DNA of 64,000 bases from Ascidiimonas sp046199005 (GTDB lineage Bacteria > Bacteroidota > Bacteroidia > Flavobacteriales > Flavobacteriaceae): NCBI GenBank assembly GCA_046199005.1, contig CP176050.1:4092001-4156000 (forward strand). Reading direction: 5' to 3'. Of the stretch, positions 8,510 to 17,173 are shown piece by piece. Both the position numbers and the translations under genes were made by a program. The notes beneath the pieces were generated by a model. That model worked only from the letters and a program-made list of their open reading frames with translations, was not told the DNA's origin and made no database searches. The first letter of the stretch is position 1; every line of letters begins with the position of its first letter.

Positions 8510-9526
8510 ATGTACATCAAGAGAAATATTGGCTGGGGGCTTATCTGGAAATTTGCATGGCCTCGATTGCTGTTTTTCGTTTTCTATGCGTTTGCAATTT
8601 TCAGCTTATACCACTTTCTTGATTTACATTTTATCGATTTACCCTGGGAACCTCTGGGCGTCATCGGAATTGCTGTTTCTTTTTATCTCGGTTTTAAGAA
8701 TAGTCAGAGTTATGACCGTTTTTGGGAAGGCAGGAAAATTTGGGGCAGTATCGTAAATTATAGTCGTACTTGGGCTATGCAAGTCATTGCTTTCATTCAA
8801 ACAGAAGATAAAGAGGCAGATCATAAAATTCATACAGAGCTTGTGCATCGACAAATAGCCTGGATCAATGCGCTAAGAGTACAATTGAGACAACCGAAAT
8901 CCTGGGCTATTAAAGAAACCAATTCGGTTGAGAAAATGTATGACAAGCATGCAGAAAGGAACATAAGCTGTAATGAAGCTTATAATTATGTAAGCATGAG
9001 AGAGTTTAGCGATCTGAAAACAAGGGTAAATCCAGCTACACATCTGGTTAAAAATCAAGGAATGGCCCTTACCAAATTACGAAATGCGCATATAATTGAT
9101 GGCTTTCAAGAAGATCAGTTACAAAGCTGTCTTGAGCAATTCTATAATTTTCAGGGTATGTGTGAACGAATTAAAAACACTCCATTCCCAAGGCAATATG
9201 GCTACTTCGCAAAAATTTTTACTTGGATTTTTGTGCTGCTTTTACCATTTGGCCTGCTGGATGTATTCGAACAGCATCTCTCTGACTACGTCTCTGATGG
9301 AATGGAATGGTTGATCTTTCTTCAAATACCTTTCTCTGTGTTGATCTCCTGGATATTTACTACGATGGATTCTATTGGCGATAACAGTGAAGATCCGTTT
9401 GAGGGACGTGCGAACGATGTTCCTATGACAGCACTTTGCAGAACGATTGAAATCGATCTGAGAGATATGCTAAATGAGGCTGACTTACCGGAAGGTATCA
9501 AACCCAAAGACAATATTTTATACTAA
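8510..9526 (+). CDS. Bestrophin family ion channel (UPF0187)
   Basis: 338 residues. The N-terminal part has two membrane helices (LLFFVFYAFAIFSLYHFLDL, then GVIGIAVSFYLGFKNSQSYDRFWEGRK), and GFKNSQSYDRFWEGR is the characteristic bestrophin/RFP-TM motif. Two further helices are near residue 240-285, followed by the conserved DPFEGRANDVPM acidic region. Bacterial homologues form pentameric cation channels in the inner membrane. The stop codon overlaps the next start by one base (TAATG), implying translational coupling with the YheT-like hydrolase. Confidence 0.87.
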   Translation: MYIKRNIGWGLIWKFAWPRLLFFVFYAFAIFSLYHFLDLHFIDLPWEPLGVIGIAVSFYLGFKNSQSYDRFWEGRKIWGSIVNYSRTWAMQVIAFIQTEDKEADHKIHTELVHRQIAWINALRVQLRQPKSWAIKETNSVEKMYDKHAERNISCNEAYNYVSMREFSDLKTRVNPATHLVKNQGMALTKLRNAHIIDGFQEDQLQSCLEQFYNFQGMCERIKNTPFPRQYGYFAKIFTWIFVLLLPFGLLDVFEQHLSDYVSDGMEWLIFLQIPFSVLISWIFTTMDSIGDNSEDPFEGRANDVPMTALCRTIEIDLRDMLNEADLPEGIKPKDNILY

Positions 9527-10491
9527 TGCCAATCATCACTTCTTCATACAATCCTCCTCATTTATTTAAAAACGGACATTTTGCTACCATCTATGCAGGA
9601 CTGGTCAGACGCGTTAACGGTCTTATGCCTAAAAGAGAACGAATTGCCCTTCCGGATGGTGATTTTATGGATGTAGATTGGTGTTATGCGAACTCAAAGA
9701 CCCATAAGCTTGTCATCGTGCTGCACGGTCTGGAAGGAAATTCAGAAAGACCCTATGTGCAAGGAACAGCAAGAGAATTTAATCAGATAGGATACGATGC
9801 TGTTGTTATCAATTTTAGAAGCTGTAGCGGAGAACCTAATTTGCTTTTCAGATCCTATCATTCAGGAGCTTCCGAAGATCTGGAGGCTTTAGTAGATCAT
9901 ATCCTTCGCAATCATTCTTACAGCACTATCGTCATCAAAGGTTTTAGTCTTGGTGGCAACGTGACTTTAAAATATTTGGGAGAACGCGATCATCTGCCAG
10001 AAGAAATAAAGGCAGGGATTGCAGTTTCTGTACCATGCTATCTCTACGGGTCTATGATCCAACTTCATACATCCAAAAATATGTTATATGCAAGGCGGTT
10101 CAAAAAACATCTTTTAGAAAAACTTAGATGGAAACAAAAGCATTTTCCAGAAAAAGTAACTGAGGCTGACATTCAAAGAATCAAAACCCTCAAAGATTTT
10201 GACGACTTCTATACGTCTAAAGCACACGGTTTTGAAGATGCACTGGATTACTATAAAAAAAGCAGTTCGCTACAATTTTTACATAACATTAAAATACCTG
10301 TTTATATTCTAAATGCTCAAAATGACACGTTCTTATCAAAAGAATGTTTTCCGATAGTGGAAGCAGAAAAGAATGCAAACATTCATTTGGAGATCCCAAA
10401 ATACGGTGGCCATGTTGGTTTCTATGACAAGAATAATATTTACTACAATGAAAAACGTGCAGTAGAATTTATAAAATCATTGTCAATATAA
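9526..10491 (+). CDS. YheT-type alpha/beta hydrolase
   Basis: 321 residues. The protein carries LVIVLHGLEGNSERPY (oxyanion region), the nucleophile elbow KGFSLGGNVTLKY and the C-terminal GGHVGFYD catalytic His. NGHFATIYAGL at the N-terminus is typical of the UPF0017/YheT group, which are predicted esterases of the cytoplasm. The start overlaps the bestrophin stop by one base, so the two are translated together. The natural substrate is unknown. Confidence 0.85.
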   Translation: MPIITSSYNPPHLFKNGHFATIYAGLVRRVNGLMPKRERIALPDGDFMDVDWCYANSKTHKLVIVLHGLEGNSERPYVQGTAREFNQIGYDAVVINFRSCSGEPNLLFRSYHSGASEDLEALVDHILRNHSYSTIVIKGFSLGGNVTLKYLGERDHLPEEIKAGIAVSVPCYLYGSMIQLHTSKNMLYARRFKKHLLEKLRWKQKHFPEKVTEADIQRIKTLKDFDDFYTSKAHGFEDALDYYKKSSSLQFLHNIKIPVYILNAQNDTFLSKECFPIVEAEKNANIHLEIPKYGGHVGFYDKNNIYYNEKRAVEFIKSLSI

Positions 10492-10511
10492 TAATCGATT
10501 TAGTATCTTTA
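10480..10511 (+). promoter_or_regulatory. Putative Bacteroidota promoter for the cytochrome c gene
   Basis: TTG (10480-10482), 21 bases, then TATCTTTA (10504-10511), one mismatch to TANNTTTG. It ends 22 bases before the ATG at 10534. Confidence 0.4.
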
Positions 10512-10533
10512 AACTATATAAAATCAACCTTAG

Positions 10534-11016
10534 ATGAAAAAATTAACTGTACTTACCTTTCTGGTACTAGCATTTGTATTTGCTGGCTGTGGTGATAAAA
10601 AAGAAGAGAAAAAGGGATTTGAATATAATCGAACAAAAGAAGAAACCACTACCAAAAAAGAGAAAGAGGAAGTTCCGGTTGATCTTTCGAACAAAGGTAT
10701 TGGGCCTATCAAAGAGCTTACGTTTGATAAAGATATAGACCAGGAGATGGCTGCAACAGGCGAAGCTTTATTCAAGCAAAAATGTACACAGTGCCACCTG
10801 ATCAATCAACGATTAATAGGACCTTCCATGACAGGTGTTTATAAAAGAAGAAGTCCGGAGTGGGTGATGAATATGATGCTTAACCCAGATGAAATGCTAA
10901 AAAAAGATCCTATTGCAAAAGCATTACTTAAAGAGTATAATAATGCTATCATGTTAAATCAAAATCTTACGGAAGAAGAAGCGCGATCACTTGCTGAATA
11001 CTTAAGAACGTTATAA
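10534..11016 (+). CDS. Lipoprotein c-type cytochrome
   Basis: 160 residues. Lipobox with Cys19 (FVFAGCG), then a Lys/Glu-rich linker (20-60), then a single haem-c site CTQCH at 84-88 with downstream Met residues for the sixth ligand (MNMMLNPDEML). It should be a membrane-anchored periplasmic electron carrier. Its position, tail to tail with a GMC dehydrogenase operon, suggests that it takes electrons from that enzyme; glucoside 3-dehydrogenases of the GMC type are known to pair with cytochromes c. The 3' end overlaps the convergent TIM-barrel gene by 6 bases. Confidence 0.82.
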   Translation: MKKLTVLTFLVLAFVFAGCGDKKEEKKGFEYNRTKEETTTKKEKEEVPVDLSNKGIGPIKELTFDKDIDQEMAATGEALFKQKCTQCHLINQRLIGPSMTGVYKRRSPEWVMNMMLNPDEMLKKDPIAKALLKEYNNAIMLNQNLTEEEARSLAEYLRTL

Positions 11017-11931
11017 AAAATTATCTGCTTTTTTGTAGGCGTCGATCACTGCCTGTTCTCCTTTTTCCTCAGGCATTGAGTTTCCATGTTCCATTCCAAG
11101 GATACCCTGATAGCCTTTGGCATGAATAAACTTAAAAATATTCTTATAGTTTATTTCACCTGTACCGGGTTCATTCCTTCCCGGATTATCTCCTATTTGA
11201 AAATACGCGATCTCATCCCAACAGGTTTCTATATTAGGAAGTAGATTACCTTCCTGAATTTGTTGATGATAAATATCAAAAAGGATCTTGCAAGACGGAG
11301 AGTTAACTGCTTTACATATTTCATATGCCTGAGCACTCTTCGTTAGAAACAAACCTGGGTGGTTATAAAAATTTAAAGGCTCAAGTACCATTACCAGTTT
11401 ATGCGGTTCAAGGATACCAGCAGCTTGCTTCAAACTTTCTATCACATTGGCTGTTTGATATCCCATTTCTTTACGCATATCTAAATGCCCGGGAACCACG
11501 GTGATCCATTTTGCACGAACTCGTTTAGCTACCTCTACGGCATCTTGAATGTCCTTTAAAAACTCTGCTCTCATGGCTTCGTTACCACCTGCGAGATTGG
11601 GTTGATTCCAATATATTTTATGACCTACAAAAACACCCATTTCTAAGCCGAGTTCCTCCATTAGCTTCCCAATCGCCTTTTGAGTTTCCGGTGAGCGATT
11701 CTTCATTTCATTATCTTCAAAAGCAGTAAATCCTTCATCGGCGATAAACTTTAATTGATCTAAAATATCAGCACCTGCGTGTGCTTTGAACATTCCGTCA
11801 TGGGGTGCATATTTTAAATTAAAACGGTGTTTTGCCATAGTGTCTGAACTAGACGAAAAAGCCTTTGAGGGCATGAGACCTAAGGCCGCAGAACCTAATA
11901 ATGAATTTGTAATGAAGTTTCTTCGCTTCAA
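11011..11931 (-). CDS. Sugar phosphate isomerase/epimerase-like TIM barrel, Tat-exported
   Basis: 306 residues with a twin-arginine signal (MKRRNFITNSLLGSAALGL), so it is probably exported folded. The body is an AP-endonuclease-2-like TIM barrel of the hydroxypyruvate-isomerase type (MVLEPLNFYNHPGLFL, KILFDIYHQQIQEGN, GILGMEHGNSMPEE carry the metal-binding Glu/Asp/His residues). The start codon is TTG at 11931; no ATG fits, and this start puts the RR motif exactly where expected, 6 bases after the upstream stop. It is the last gene of a three-gene operon with the GMC dehydrogenase. Confidence 0.8.
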   Translation of the reverse strand: MKRRNFITNSLLGSAALGLMPSKAFSSSSDTMAKHRFNLKYAPHDGMFKAHAGADILDQLKFIADEGFTAFEDNEMKNRSPETQKAIGKLMEELGLEMGVFVGHKIYWNQPNLAGGNEAMRAEFLKDIQDAVEVAKRVRAKWITVVPGHLDMRKEMGYQTANVIESLKQAAGILEPHKLVMVLEPLNFYNHPGLFLTKSAQAYEICKAVNSPSCKILFDIYHQQIQEGNLLPNIETCWDEIAYFQIGDNPGRNEPGTGEINYKNIFKFIHAKGYQGILGMEHGNSMPEEKGEQAVIDAYKKADNFL

Positions 11932-11937
11932 AATACG

Positions 11938-12591
11938 TTATGATAATGACCAGGCTTTACCTCCGGTAGCTTCCTGAAGATCTACACAACCTTTCTGTTC
12001 GCCGGGAATGGGTTTATAAACTAATACTTCCTCACCTATCCTTTCGTTTTCCTGGAAACCCCATATAGACAATCCTCTTATGGTAGAAAGAAAATTATAG
12101 ATTAGGTCGTCTTCCTCCAGCGGTCTAATATCAAAAGATACAGGAGCTTCGTCTTCCACAGTATGCAAGCCTATTTTGATCCCTAATTCTCTTTCCTGCT
12201 TCTTATCGATTTTAAGATACTTATCTAATAATGAAGTAAGCGCTTCAGGAGCGACTTCAGTAAGTTCTTCCTGCTCAGTATTTGTACGCAGCCTTTTCAT
12301 GAAGGCATTCTTACTATCATTAAAAACTTTTAGTGTTTTATCCCGAAATACCTCGTGTACAAACGCATCGATAAATTGAGGAACGTCTAATTCAGTGGCT
12401 CCTGGAGTATCAGTCTTCGGAATAATTATGTCAGTAAGGGCGTAAATAACATTTCCTTCTTCTTGCGTAAAGTTGATGGGGATCCAGTTTGGTTCTTTCT
12501 TACAACTCTGCAAAATACTTAACAATGTAGGTGTTGCCACTACATACCCCATTGATAATCCTAATCTTTTTAAGGCGTCTCTTCTTTCCAT
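11938..12591 (-). CDS. Gluconate 2-dehydrogenase subunit 3 family protein (small subunit of GMC dehydrogenase)
   Basis: 217 residues. MERRDALKRLGLSMG with a following hydrophobic stretch and LQSCKKE is a Tat-like signal with a Cys at its end. The conserved body (IYALTDIIIPKTDTPGATELDVPQFID) is the gluconate-2-dehydrogenase-subunit-3 signature. In characterised FAD-GMC sugar dehydrogenases this small subunit carries the Tat signal and brings the flavoprotein across the membrane. That fits here, since the adjacent GMC subunit lacks a signal peptide. It lies 10 bases after the GMC gene. Confidence 0.85.
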   Translation of the reverse strand: MERRDALKRLGLSMGYVVATPTLLSILQSCKKEPNWIPINFTQEEGNVIYALTDIIIPKTDTPGATELDVPQFIDAFVHEVFRDKTLKVFNDSKNAFMKRLRTNTEQEELTEVAPEALTSLLDKYLKIDKKQERELGIKIGLHTVEDEAPVSFDIRPLEEDDLIYNFLSTIRGLSIWGFQENERIGEEVLVYKPIPGEQKGCVDLQEATGGKAWSLS

Positions 12592-12601
12592 GGCAAAGGT
12601 T

Positions 12602-14311
12602 TTAAATATTCATCTTTTTCAATTCTCCAACTGCATGGTTTGCAGCTCTGGCTGTCAATGCCATATAGGTAAGTGAAGGATTCTGGCATGCCGCAGAAGT
12701 CATGGCGGCACCATCAGTCACGTATACATTGGGAACATCGTGTATCTGATTATTACCATTAAGAACCGATGTCTTTTTATCCCTACCCATTCTTGCGGTA
12801 CCCATTTCATGAATTCCAAGTCCGGGAGCACCTATATCGTCCCATGGTTCAATTTCTTTAAATCCTGCTTTATCCAGCATATCCATTGCCTGAGCGATCA
12901 TATCTTTTCGCATATTTAGCTCATTTTCTTTAAACTCTGCATCAAAGGTAACCGTGGGTAGCCCCCATTGATCCAGTTTATCGTAATTGAGGTACATTTT
13001 ATTCTCGTGATACGGCAATGTTTCTCCAAAGCCCATTAAACCTGCCTGCCATCCGCCAGGTTTCATAATAGCTTCCTTAAGTTCTTTTCCATAGCTTAAC
13101 TCTCGTATACTTTCGCTCCAATCCTGGCGACTTGCGCCACCTTGATAACCATAGCCTCTCAAAAAGTCTTTTGCATCGGTGTCTCCACCAAGGTTTCTGA
13201 ATCTGGGAATGTAAATTCCATTAGGCCTCCTTCCGGTATAGTATTTGTCTTCAAAACCATCGAACTTACCGAACGCGCCAGCTTTAAAGTGATGATCCAT
13301 TAAATTATGACCCAGTTCTCCGGAATCATTTCCTAAACCATCAGGAAAACGATCTGATTTAGATTGTAGAAGAATTGAGGTTGAACCAATCGCAGAGGCA
13401 CAAACAAAAATAACTTTTGCTTTAAACTCCATGACCTCTTTACTTTCGGCATCAACTATACGAACTCCGGTTGCTTTTTTAGCATCTTTATCATATATGA
13501 TCTCATGAACGATCGAAAAAGGTCTTAAGGTCATATTTCCAGTTGCCTCCGCAGCCGGCAATGTAGAAGAATTACTGCTAAAATATGCTCCAAAAGGGCA
13601 ACCTCGCATGCAGCGATTGCGATACTGACAACTAGATCTGCCTAATCCTGGCTTGGTTCCCTCAGTAATATGAGCGGTTCTTCCTATAGTAAGTAAACGA
13701 TCGTTAAAATTTTTTGCAATCGAGTTTTTAAGGTGATCTTCAACACAATTCAGTTCCATCGGCTTTAGAAATTGTCCATCAGGTAACTGTGGAAGTCCCA
13801 AATTTTCACCGCTAACTCCTATATAATTCTCAACGTAATCATACCAGGGTTTTAAGTCTTTATACCTGATAGGCCAATCTACTGCAATTCCCTCTTTTGC
13901 ATTCGCTTCAAAGTCTACATCTCCAATACGATAACTTTGTCTTCCCCACATTAACGATCTCCCTCCCACATGATAGCCTCGCATCCAGTCAAAACGCTTA
14001 ACTTCGTTATAAGGATGTTCAAGATCATTGACAAAAAAATGTCTGTGCGCTTCATCTGTGGTGTAACCCGTGCGGTTTTGCTTCAATTGTTTGGCAAGTT
14101 CCTCTTTAGGAAGTTCTCCTTTATATTTAAAATCCCATGGATCAAGATGAGCAGTCGTGTAGTCTTCTACATGTTTCACCATGCGTCCGCGTTCAAGCAC
14201 CAGTGTTTTCAAGCCTTTTTCGCAAAGTTCCTTGGCAGCCCAGCCACCGCTGATGCCAGTACCTATAACGATAGCATCAAATTCCTCAGGGGGTTTGTTG
14301 TAATATAGCAT
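12602..14311 (-). CDS. GMC-family FAD oxidoreductase (probable glucoside 3-dehydrogenase large subunit)
   Basis: 569 residues. FAD-binding GTGISGGWAAKELCEKG near residue 17 and ERGRMV after it, the GRSLMWGRQSYR block, a Cys-rich CRNRCMRGCPFGAYF segment, and the C-terminal IHEMGTARMG and NPSLTYMALTARAANHAV of GMC_oxred_C. No signal peptide; export probably uses the Tat signal of the partner subunit encoded next. The enzyme would oxidise a sugar hydroxyl and pass electrons to a cytochrome. C3-oxidation of glycosides is inferred from the neighbours (DUF1080, Gfo/Idh/MocA, TIM barrels), not from active-site residues. Confidence 0.85.
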   Translation of the reverse strand: MLYYNKPPEEFDAIVIGTGISGGWAAKELCEKGLKTLVLERGRMVKHVEDYTTAHLDPWDFKYKGELPKEELAKQLKQNRTGYTTDEAHRHFFVNDLEHPYNEVKRFDWMRGYHVGGRSLMWGRQSYRIGDVDFEANAKEGIAVDWPIRYKDLKPWYDYVENYIGVSGENLGLPQLPDGQFLKPMELNCVEDHLKNSIAKNFNDRLLTIGRTAHITEGTKPGLGRSSCQYRNRCMRGCPFGAYFSSNSSTLPAAEATGNMTLRPFSIVHEIIYDKDAKKATGVRIVDAESKEVMEFKAKVIFVCASAIGSTSILLQSKSDRFPDGLGNDSGELGHNLMDHHFKAGAFGKFDGFEDKYYTGRRPNGIYIPRFRNLGGDTDAKDFLRGYGYQGGASRQDWSESIRELSYGKELKEAIMKPGGWQAGLMGFGETLPYHENKMYLNYDKLDQWGLPTVTFDAEFKENELNMRKDMIAQAMDMLDKAGFKEIEPWDDIGAPGLGIHEMGTARMGRDKKTSVLNGNNQIHDVPNVYVTDGAAMTSAACQNPSLTYMALTARAANHAVGELKKMNI

Positions 14312-14343
14312 TCGAGAATTATTGGAATTAAGTTATGTTCTTT

Positions 14344-14351
14344 CAAATATA
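14344..14351 (-). promoter_or_regulatory. Consensus -7 box for the GMC dehydrogenase operon
   Basis: Minus strand TATATTTG, an exact TANNTTTG, 32 bases before the GMC start codon. No good -33 TTG at the normal spacing was seen. The 145-base gap also separates the divergent TIM-barrel gene at 14457. Confidence 0.4.
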
Positions 14352-14456
14352 GAAATTAATTTTTTATAAATTTAGGGCTTACTATTTAAGAATATCGGCG
14401 TCAAAATTGACAAAATCTAAAAGATACGCAAGAAACCAACCTTTAAACCTATAAAT

Positions 14457-15458
14457 ATGCATCGAAGAAATTTTATACGGAATACAGCGCAAGCATCATT
14501 TGCATTGTCAATTTTAGGGCTGGCCTCCTGTAAAAATGGAAAATCAAGTGAGCAATCAGAAAATACCGGAGAAACAGAATCTGCGGAGCATATTCCGTTT
14601 TTTAAACTTTCGCTCGCGCAATGGTCTATTCATAAAATGATCCTTGAAGAAGGCTTAGATCCTTATAAATTCGCTGCAAAAGCAAAAGGTTGGGGGTTTG
14701 AAGGCCTGGAATACGTAAGTCACCTGTACAGCAAAGAATTAGAGAAAAATACGAATAGCGCAATGGCTATGGAAAATCTCGTCAAAGAGTTGAAAAAACG
14801 AAGTAATGATCACGGTTTGGAAAACTTGATCATTATGGTAGATGGCGAAGGTGATTTTGGTTTTCCTGAAGAAGCCGATCGTGCAAAAGCAGTCGAAAAT
14901 CACCATAAATGGGTAGATGCTGCTGCGGCGCTTGGATGCCATTCTATACGTGTAAACCTGTTTGGTTCTAACAACCCTGAAATTTGGAAATCAGCCTCTG
15001 TAGATGCTCTCAATAGACTTTGCGAATACAGTGCAAAATCCAATGTTAATATTCTCGTAGAAAATCATGGATGGTTATCTTCAAATGCGAAATTACTGGC
15101 AGAAGTAATGGAAGCAGTAAATAAACCTAATTGCGGTACACTTCCTGATTTTGGAAATTTCTGTGTAGAAAGGGAAGGTGGAGAACGCTGGGGTGCCCCT
15201 TGCGTTAAAGAATATGATAAATACCAAGGCGTAAAGGAACTCATGCCTTACGCAAAAGCGGTAAGTGCCAAATCATATGATTTTGACGAAAGTGGAATCG
15301 AAACTACAATTGACTATATGAAAATGTTACAAATTGTAAAAAATGCAGGATACAAAGGGTATATCGGGGTAGAATATGAAGGTAGCCGACTTAGTGAGGA
15401 AATGGGAATTATAGCGACCAAAGATCTCCTGTTGAATGCATCAAAACAGCTGAGCTAG
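14457..15458 (+). CDS. Sugar phosphate isomerase/epimerase-like TIM barrel, Tat-type lipoprotein signal
   Basis: 333 residues. MHRRNFIRNTAQASFALSIL is a twin-arginine signal followed by LASCKNG, a lipobox-like Cys, so it is probably a periplasmic anchored protein. The mature part is an AP-endonuclease-2 TIM barrel (SIRVNLFGSN, NILVENHGWLSSN, GTLPDFGNFC, GYIGVEYEGSRL), with acidic and His metal ligands at strand ends. Related proteins act on keto-sugars. It is the first gene of a rightward cluster running to 20200, divergent from the GMC operon. Confidence 0.8.
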   Translation: MHRRNFIRNTAQASFALSILGLASCKNGKSSEQSENTGETESAEHIPFFKLSLAQWSIHKMILEEGLDPYKFAAKAKGWGFEGLEYVSHLYSKELEKNTNSAMAMENLVKELKKRSNDHGLENLIIMVDGEGDFGFPEEADRAKAVENHHKWVDAAAALGCHSIRVNLFGSNNPEIWKSASVDALNRLCEYSAKSNVNILVENHGWLSSNAKLLAEVMEAVNKPNCGTLPDFGNFCVEREGGERWGAPCVKEYDKYQGVKELMPYAKAVSAKSYDFDESGIETTIDYMKMLQIVKNAGYKGYIGVEYEGSRLSEEMGIIATKDLLLNASKQLS

Positions 15459-15480
15459 TATTCTAATACAGAGAACTATC

Positions 15481-15924
15481 ATGAATTCATTTTTTAATGA
15501 TCTATTCGATTACAACTACCATTGCAATCAACGTATTATTGAGATCGCTCTGGCAGAAAATACTATTCCTAAAAAAACGATCGTACTATTTAGTCATATT
15601 CTCAATGCGCATCATCGTTGGAATTCAGTTGTTTTAGAAAGTTCACCAACACATGAAGCCTGGGATGTTCACGAAATTTCCAAATGGCAGGATCTTCACT
15701 ACGATAATCAAAGAAGTACTTTTGGAATCATTACCAATACCGAAAATTTTGAGAAAGAAGTGAATTATATGAATGCAAAACAGGAAAGTCAAACACGTTC
15801 GCTTAGAGAAATCTTATTTCATGTGATCAACCATTCAACTTATCACCGCGGTCAAATTGCTATGATTTTACGAGATAGTACGATCGCTCCATCGCCTTCA
15901 GATTTCATTCATTTTAAAAACTAA
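15481..15924 (+). CDS. DinB family protein
   Basis: 147 residues, all helical. NDLFDYNYHCNQRI near the N-terminus, LNAHHRWNS in the middle and HVINHSTYHRGQIAM near the end supply the three metal-binding His residues of the DinB fold (the HxxxHxGQ pattern is canonical). It lies 22 bases after the TIM-barrel gene and 14 before the permease gene, so it is inside the sugar operon. Why a DinB protein is there is not known. It is more canonical than the other DinB protein at 2404. Confidence 0.83.
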   Translation: MNSFFNDLFDYNYHCNQRIIEIALAENTIPKKTIVLFSHILNAHHRWNSVVLESSPTHEAWDVHEISKWQDLHYDNQRSTFGIITNTENFEKEVNYMNAKQESQTRSLREILFHVINHSTYHRGQIAMILRDSTIAPSPSDFIHFKN

Positions 15925-15938
15925 CACTAACCAAGCAT

Positions 15939-17168
15939 ATGAACAGAAGCATACAATTTCAACTCTCCTTTATGATGTTCCTGGAGTTCTTCATCTGGGG
16001 CGGATGGTTTGTAACTTTGGGAACTTATCTGGCAACCAATCTACAGGCAACAGGTGCAGAAACAGCGATGGCATTTTCAACACAGTCATGGGGAGCCATT
16101 ATTGCCCCATTTATTATTGGTTTAATTGCTGATCGATATTTCAACGCAGAAAAAATTCTGGGAGTTTTACATATTATTGGAGCAGTGCTCATGTTTATGA
16201 TGTATCATTCTACAGATTTCGCCAATTTTTATCCACTGGTATTAGGATATATGATCGCATATATGCCTACGTTAGCACTGGTGAATTCGGTTTCTTTTAA
16301 TCAAATGAAAGACCCCACCAAAGAATTTTCTTTTGTTAGAGTTTGGGGAACTGTTGGGTGGATCGCTGCGGGGTTGATCATCAGTTATGTGTTTCTTTGG
16401 GATTCACCAGAGTCCAGAGAGGCGGGATTCTTAAAAAATACTTTCTTTATGGTAGCAATCGCATCAGCGATCTTAGGTGTTTTTAGTTTTACCCTGCCCA
16501 AGACACCCCCGAAGGTGGCTAAAGATGAAAAAATCACGATCTCTGATATTCTTGGTCTTGATGCTTTAAGCCTTCTAAAAAACAGAAACTTTCTTGTCTT
16601 CTTTTTGGCATCTATACTCATTTGTATTCCCTTGGCATTCTACTATCAAAACGCAAATCCGTTTCTTTCCGAGATTGGCGTTAGTAATCCAACCGGAAAA
16701 ATGACAATCGGGCAGGCTTCTGAAGTGATCTTTATGTTGCTACTTCCCTGGTTTTTTCAAAAATTTGGTTTTAAGAAAACTCTGGTGGTAGGAATGTTAG
16801 CATGGACATTGCGTTATCTCCTCTTCGCTTACGGCAACGCGGGGGAACTTACCTTTATGTTAATCCTTGGAATCGCCTTGCATGGTATTTGCTACGATTT
16901 CTTTTTTGTGTCTGGCCAGATTTATACCGACAGCAAAGCAGGAGAAAAATACAAGAGTGCTGCCCAGGGTCTAATTACCCTTGCTACGTATGGCGTTGGG
17001 ATGCTAGTGGGCTTTTGGATTGCCGGAAAAATCACAGATCAATTTGCGCGACCCGACGGTGAGCACCTCTGGAAAGCGATTTGGGTCTATCCCGCAGGTT
17101 TTGCACTAGCGGTGATGGTACTCTTCCTTATATTTTTTAAAAATGAAAAAGTAGAATACAAAGCATAA
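15939..17168 (+). CDS. MFS permease of the nucleoside/sugar:H+ symporter type
   Basis: 409 residues, about 12 membrane helices. The N-terminal QLSFMMFLEFFIWGGWFVTL and the GLIADRYFNAEKILG loop are those of the NupG/XapB (nucleoside:H+ symporter) family, to which many Bacteroidota MFS permeases in 3-keto-sugar loci belong. The gene stands 5 bases before the Gfo/Idh/MocA gene. It probably imports the sugar product made in the periplasm; a nucleoside substrate is the alternative. Confidence 0.82.
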   Translation: MNRSIQFQLSFMMFLEFFIWGGWFVTLGTYLATNLQATGAETAMAFSTQSWGAIIAPFIIGLIADRYFNAEKILGVLHIIGAVLMFMMYHSTDFANFYPLVLGYMIAYMPTLALVNSVSFNQMKDPTKEFSFVRVWGTVGWIAAGLIISYVFLWDSPESREAGFLKNTFFMVAIASAILGVFSFTLPKTPPKVAKDEKITISDILGLDALSLLKNRNFLVFFLASILICIPLAFYYQNANPFLSEIGVSNPTGKMTIGQASEVIFMLLLPWFFQKFGFKKTLVVGMLAWTLRYLLFAYGNAGELTFMLILGIALHGICYDFFFVSGQIYTDSKAGEKYKSAAQGLITLATYGVGMLVGFWIAGKITDQFARPDGEHLWKAIWVYPAGFALAVMVLFLIFFKNEKVEYKA

Positions 17169-17173
17169 CATAC

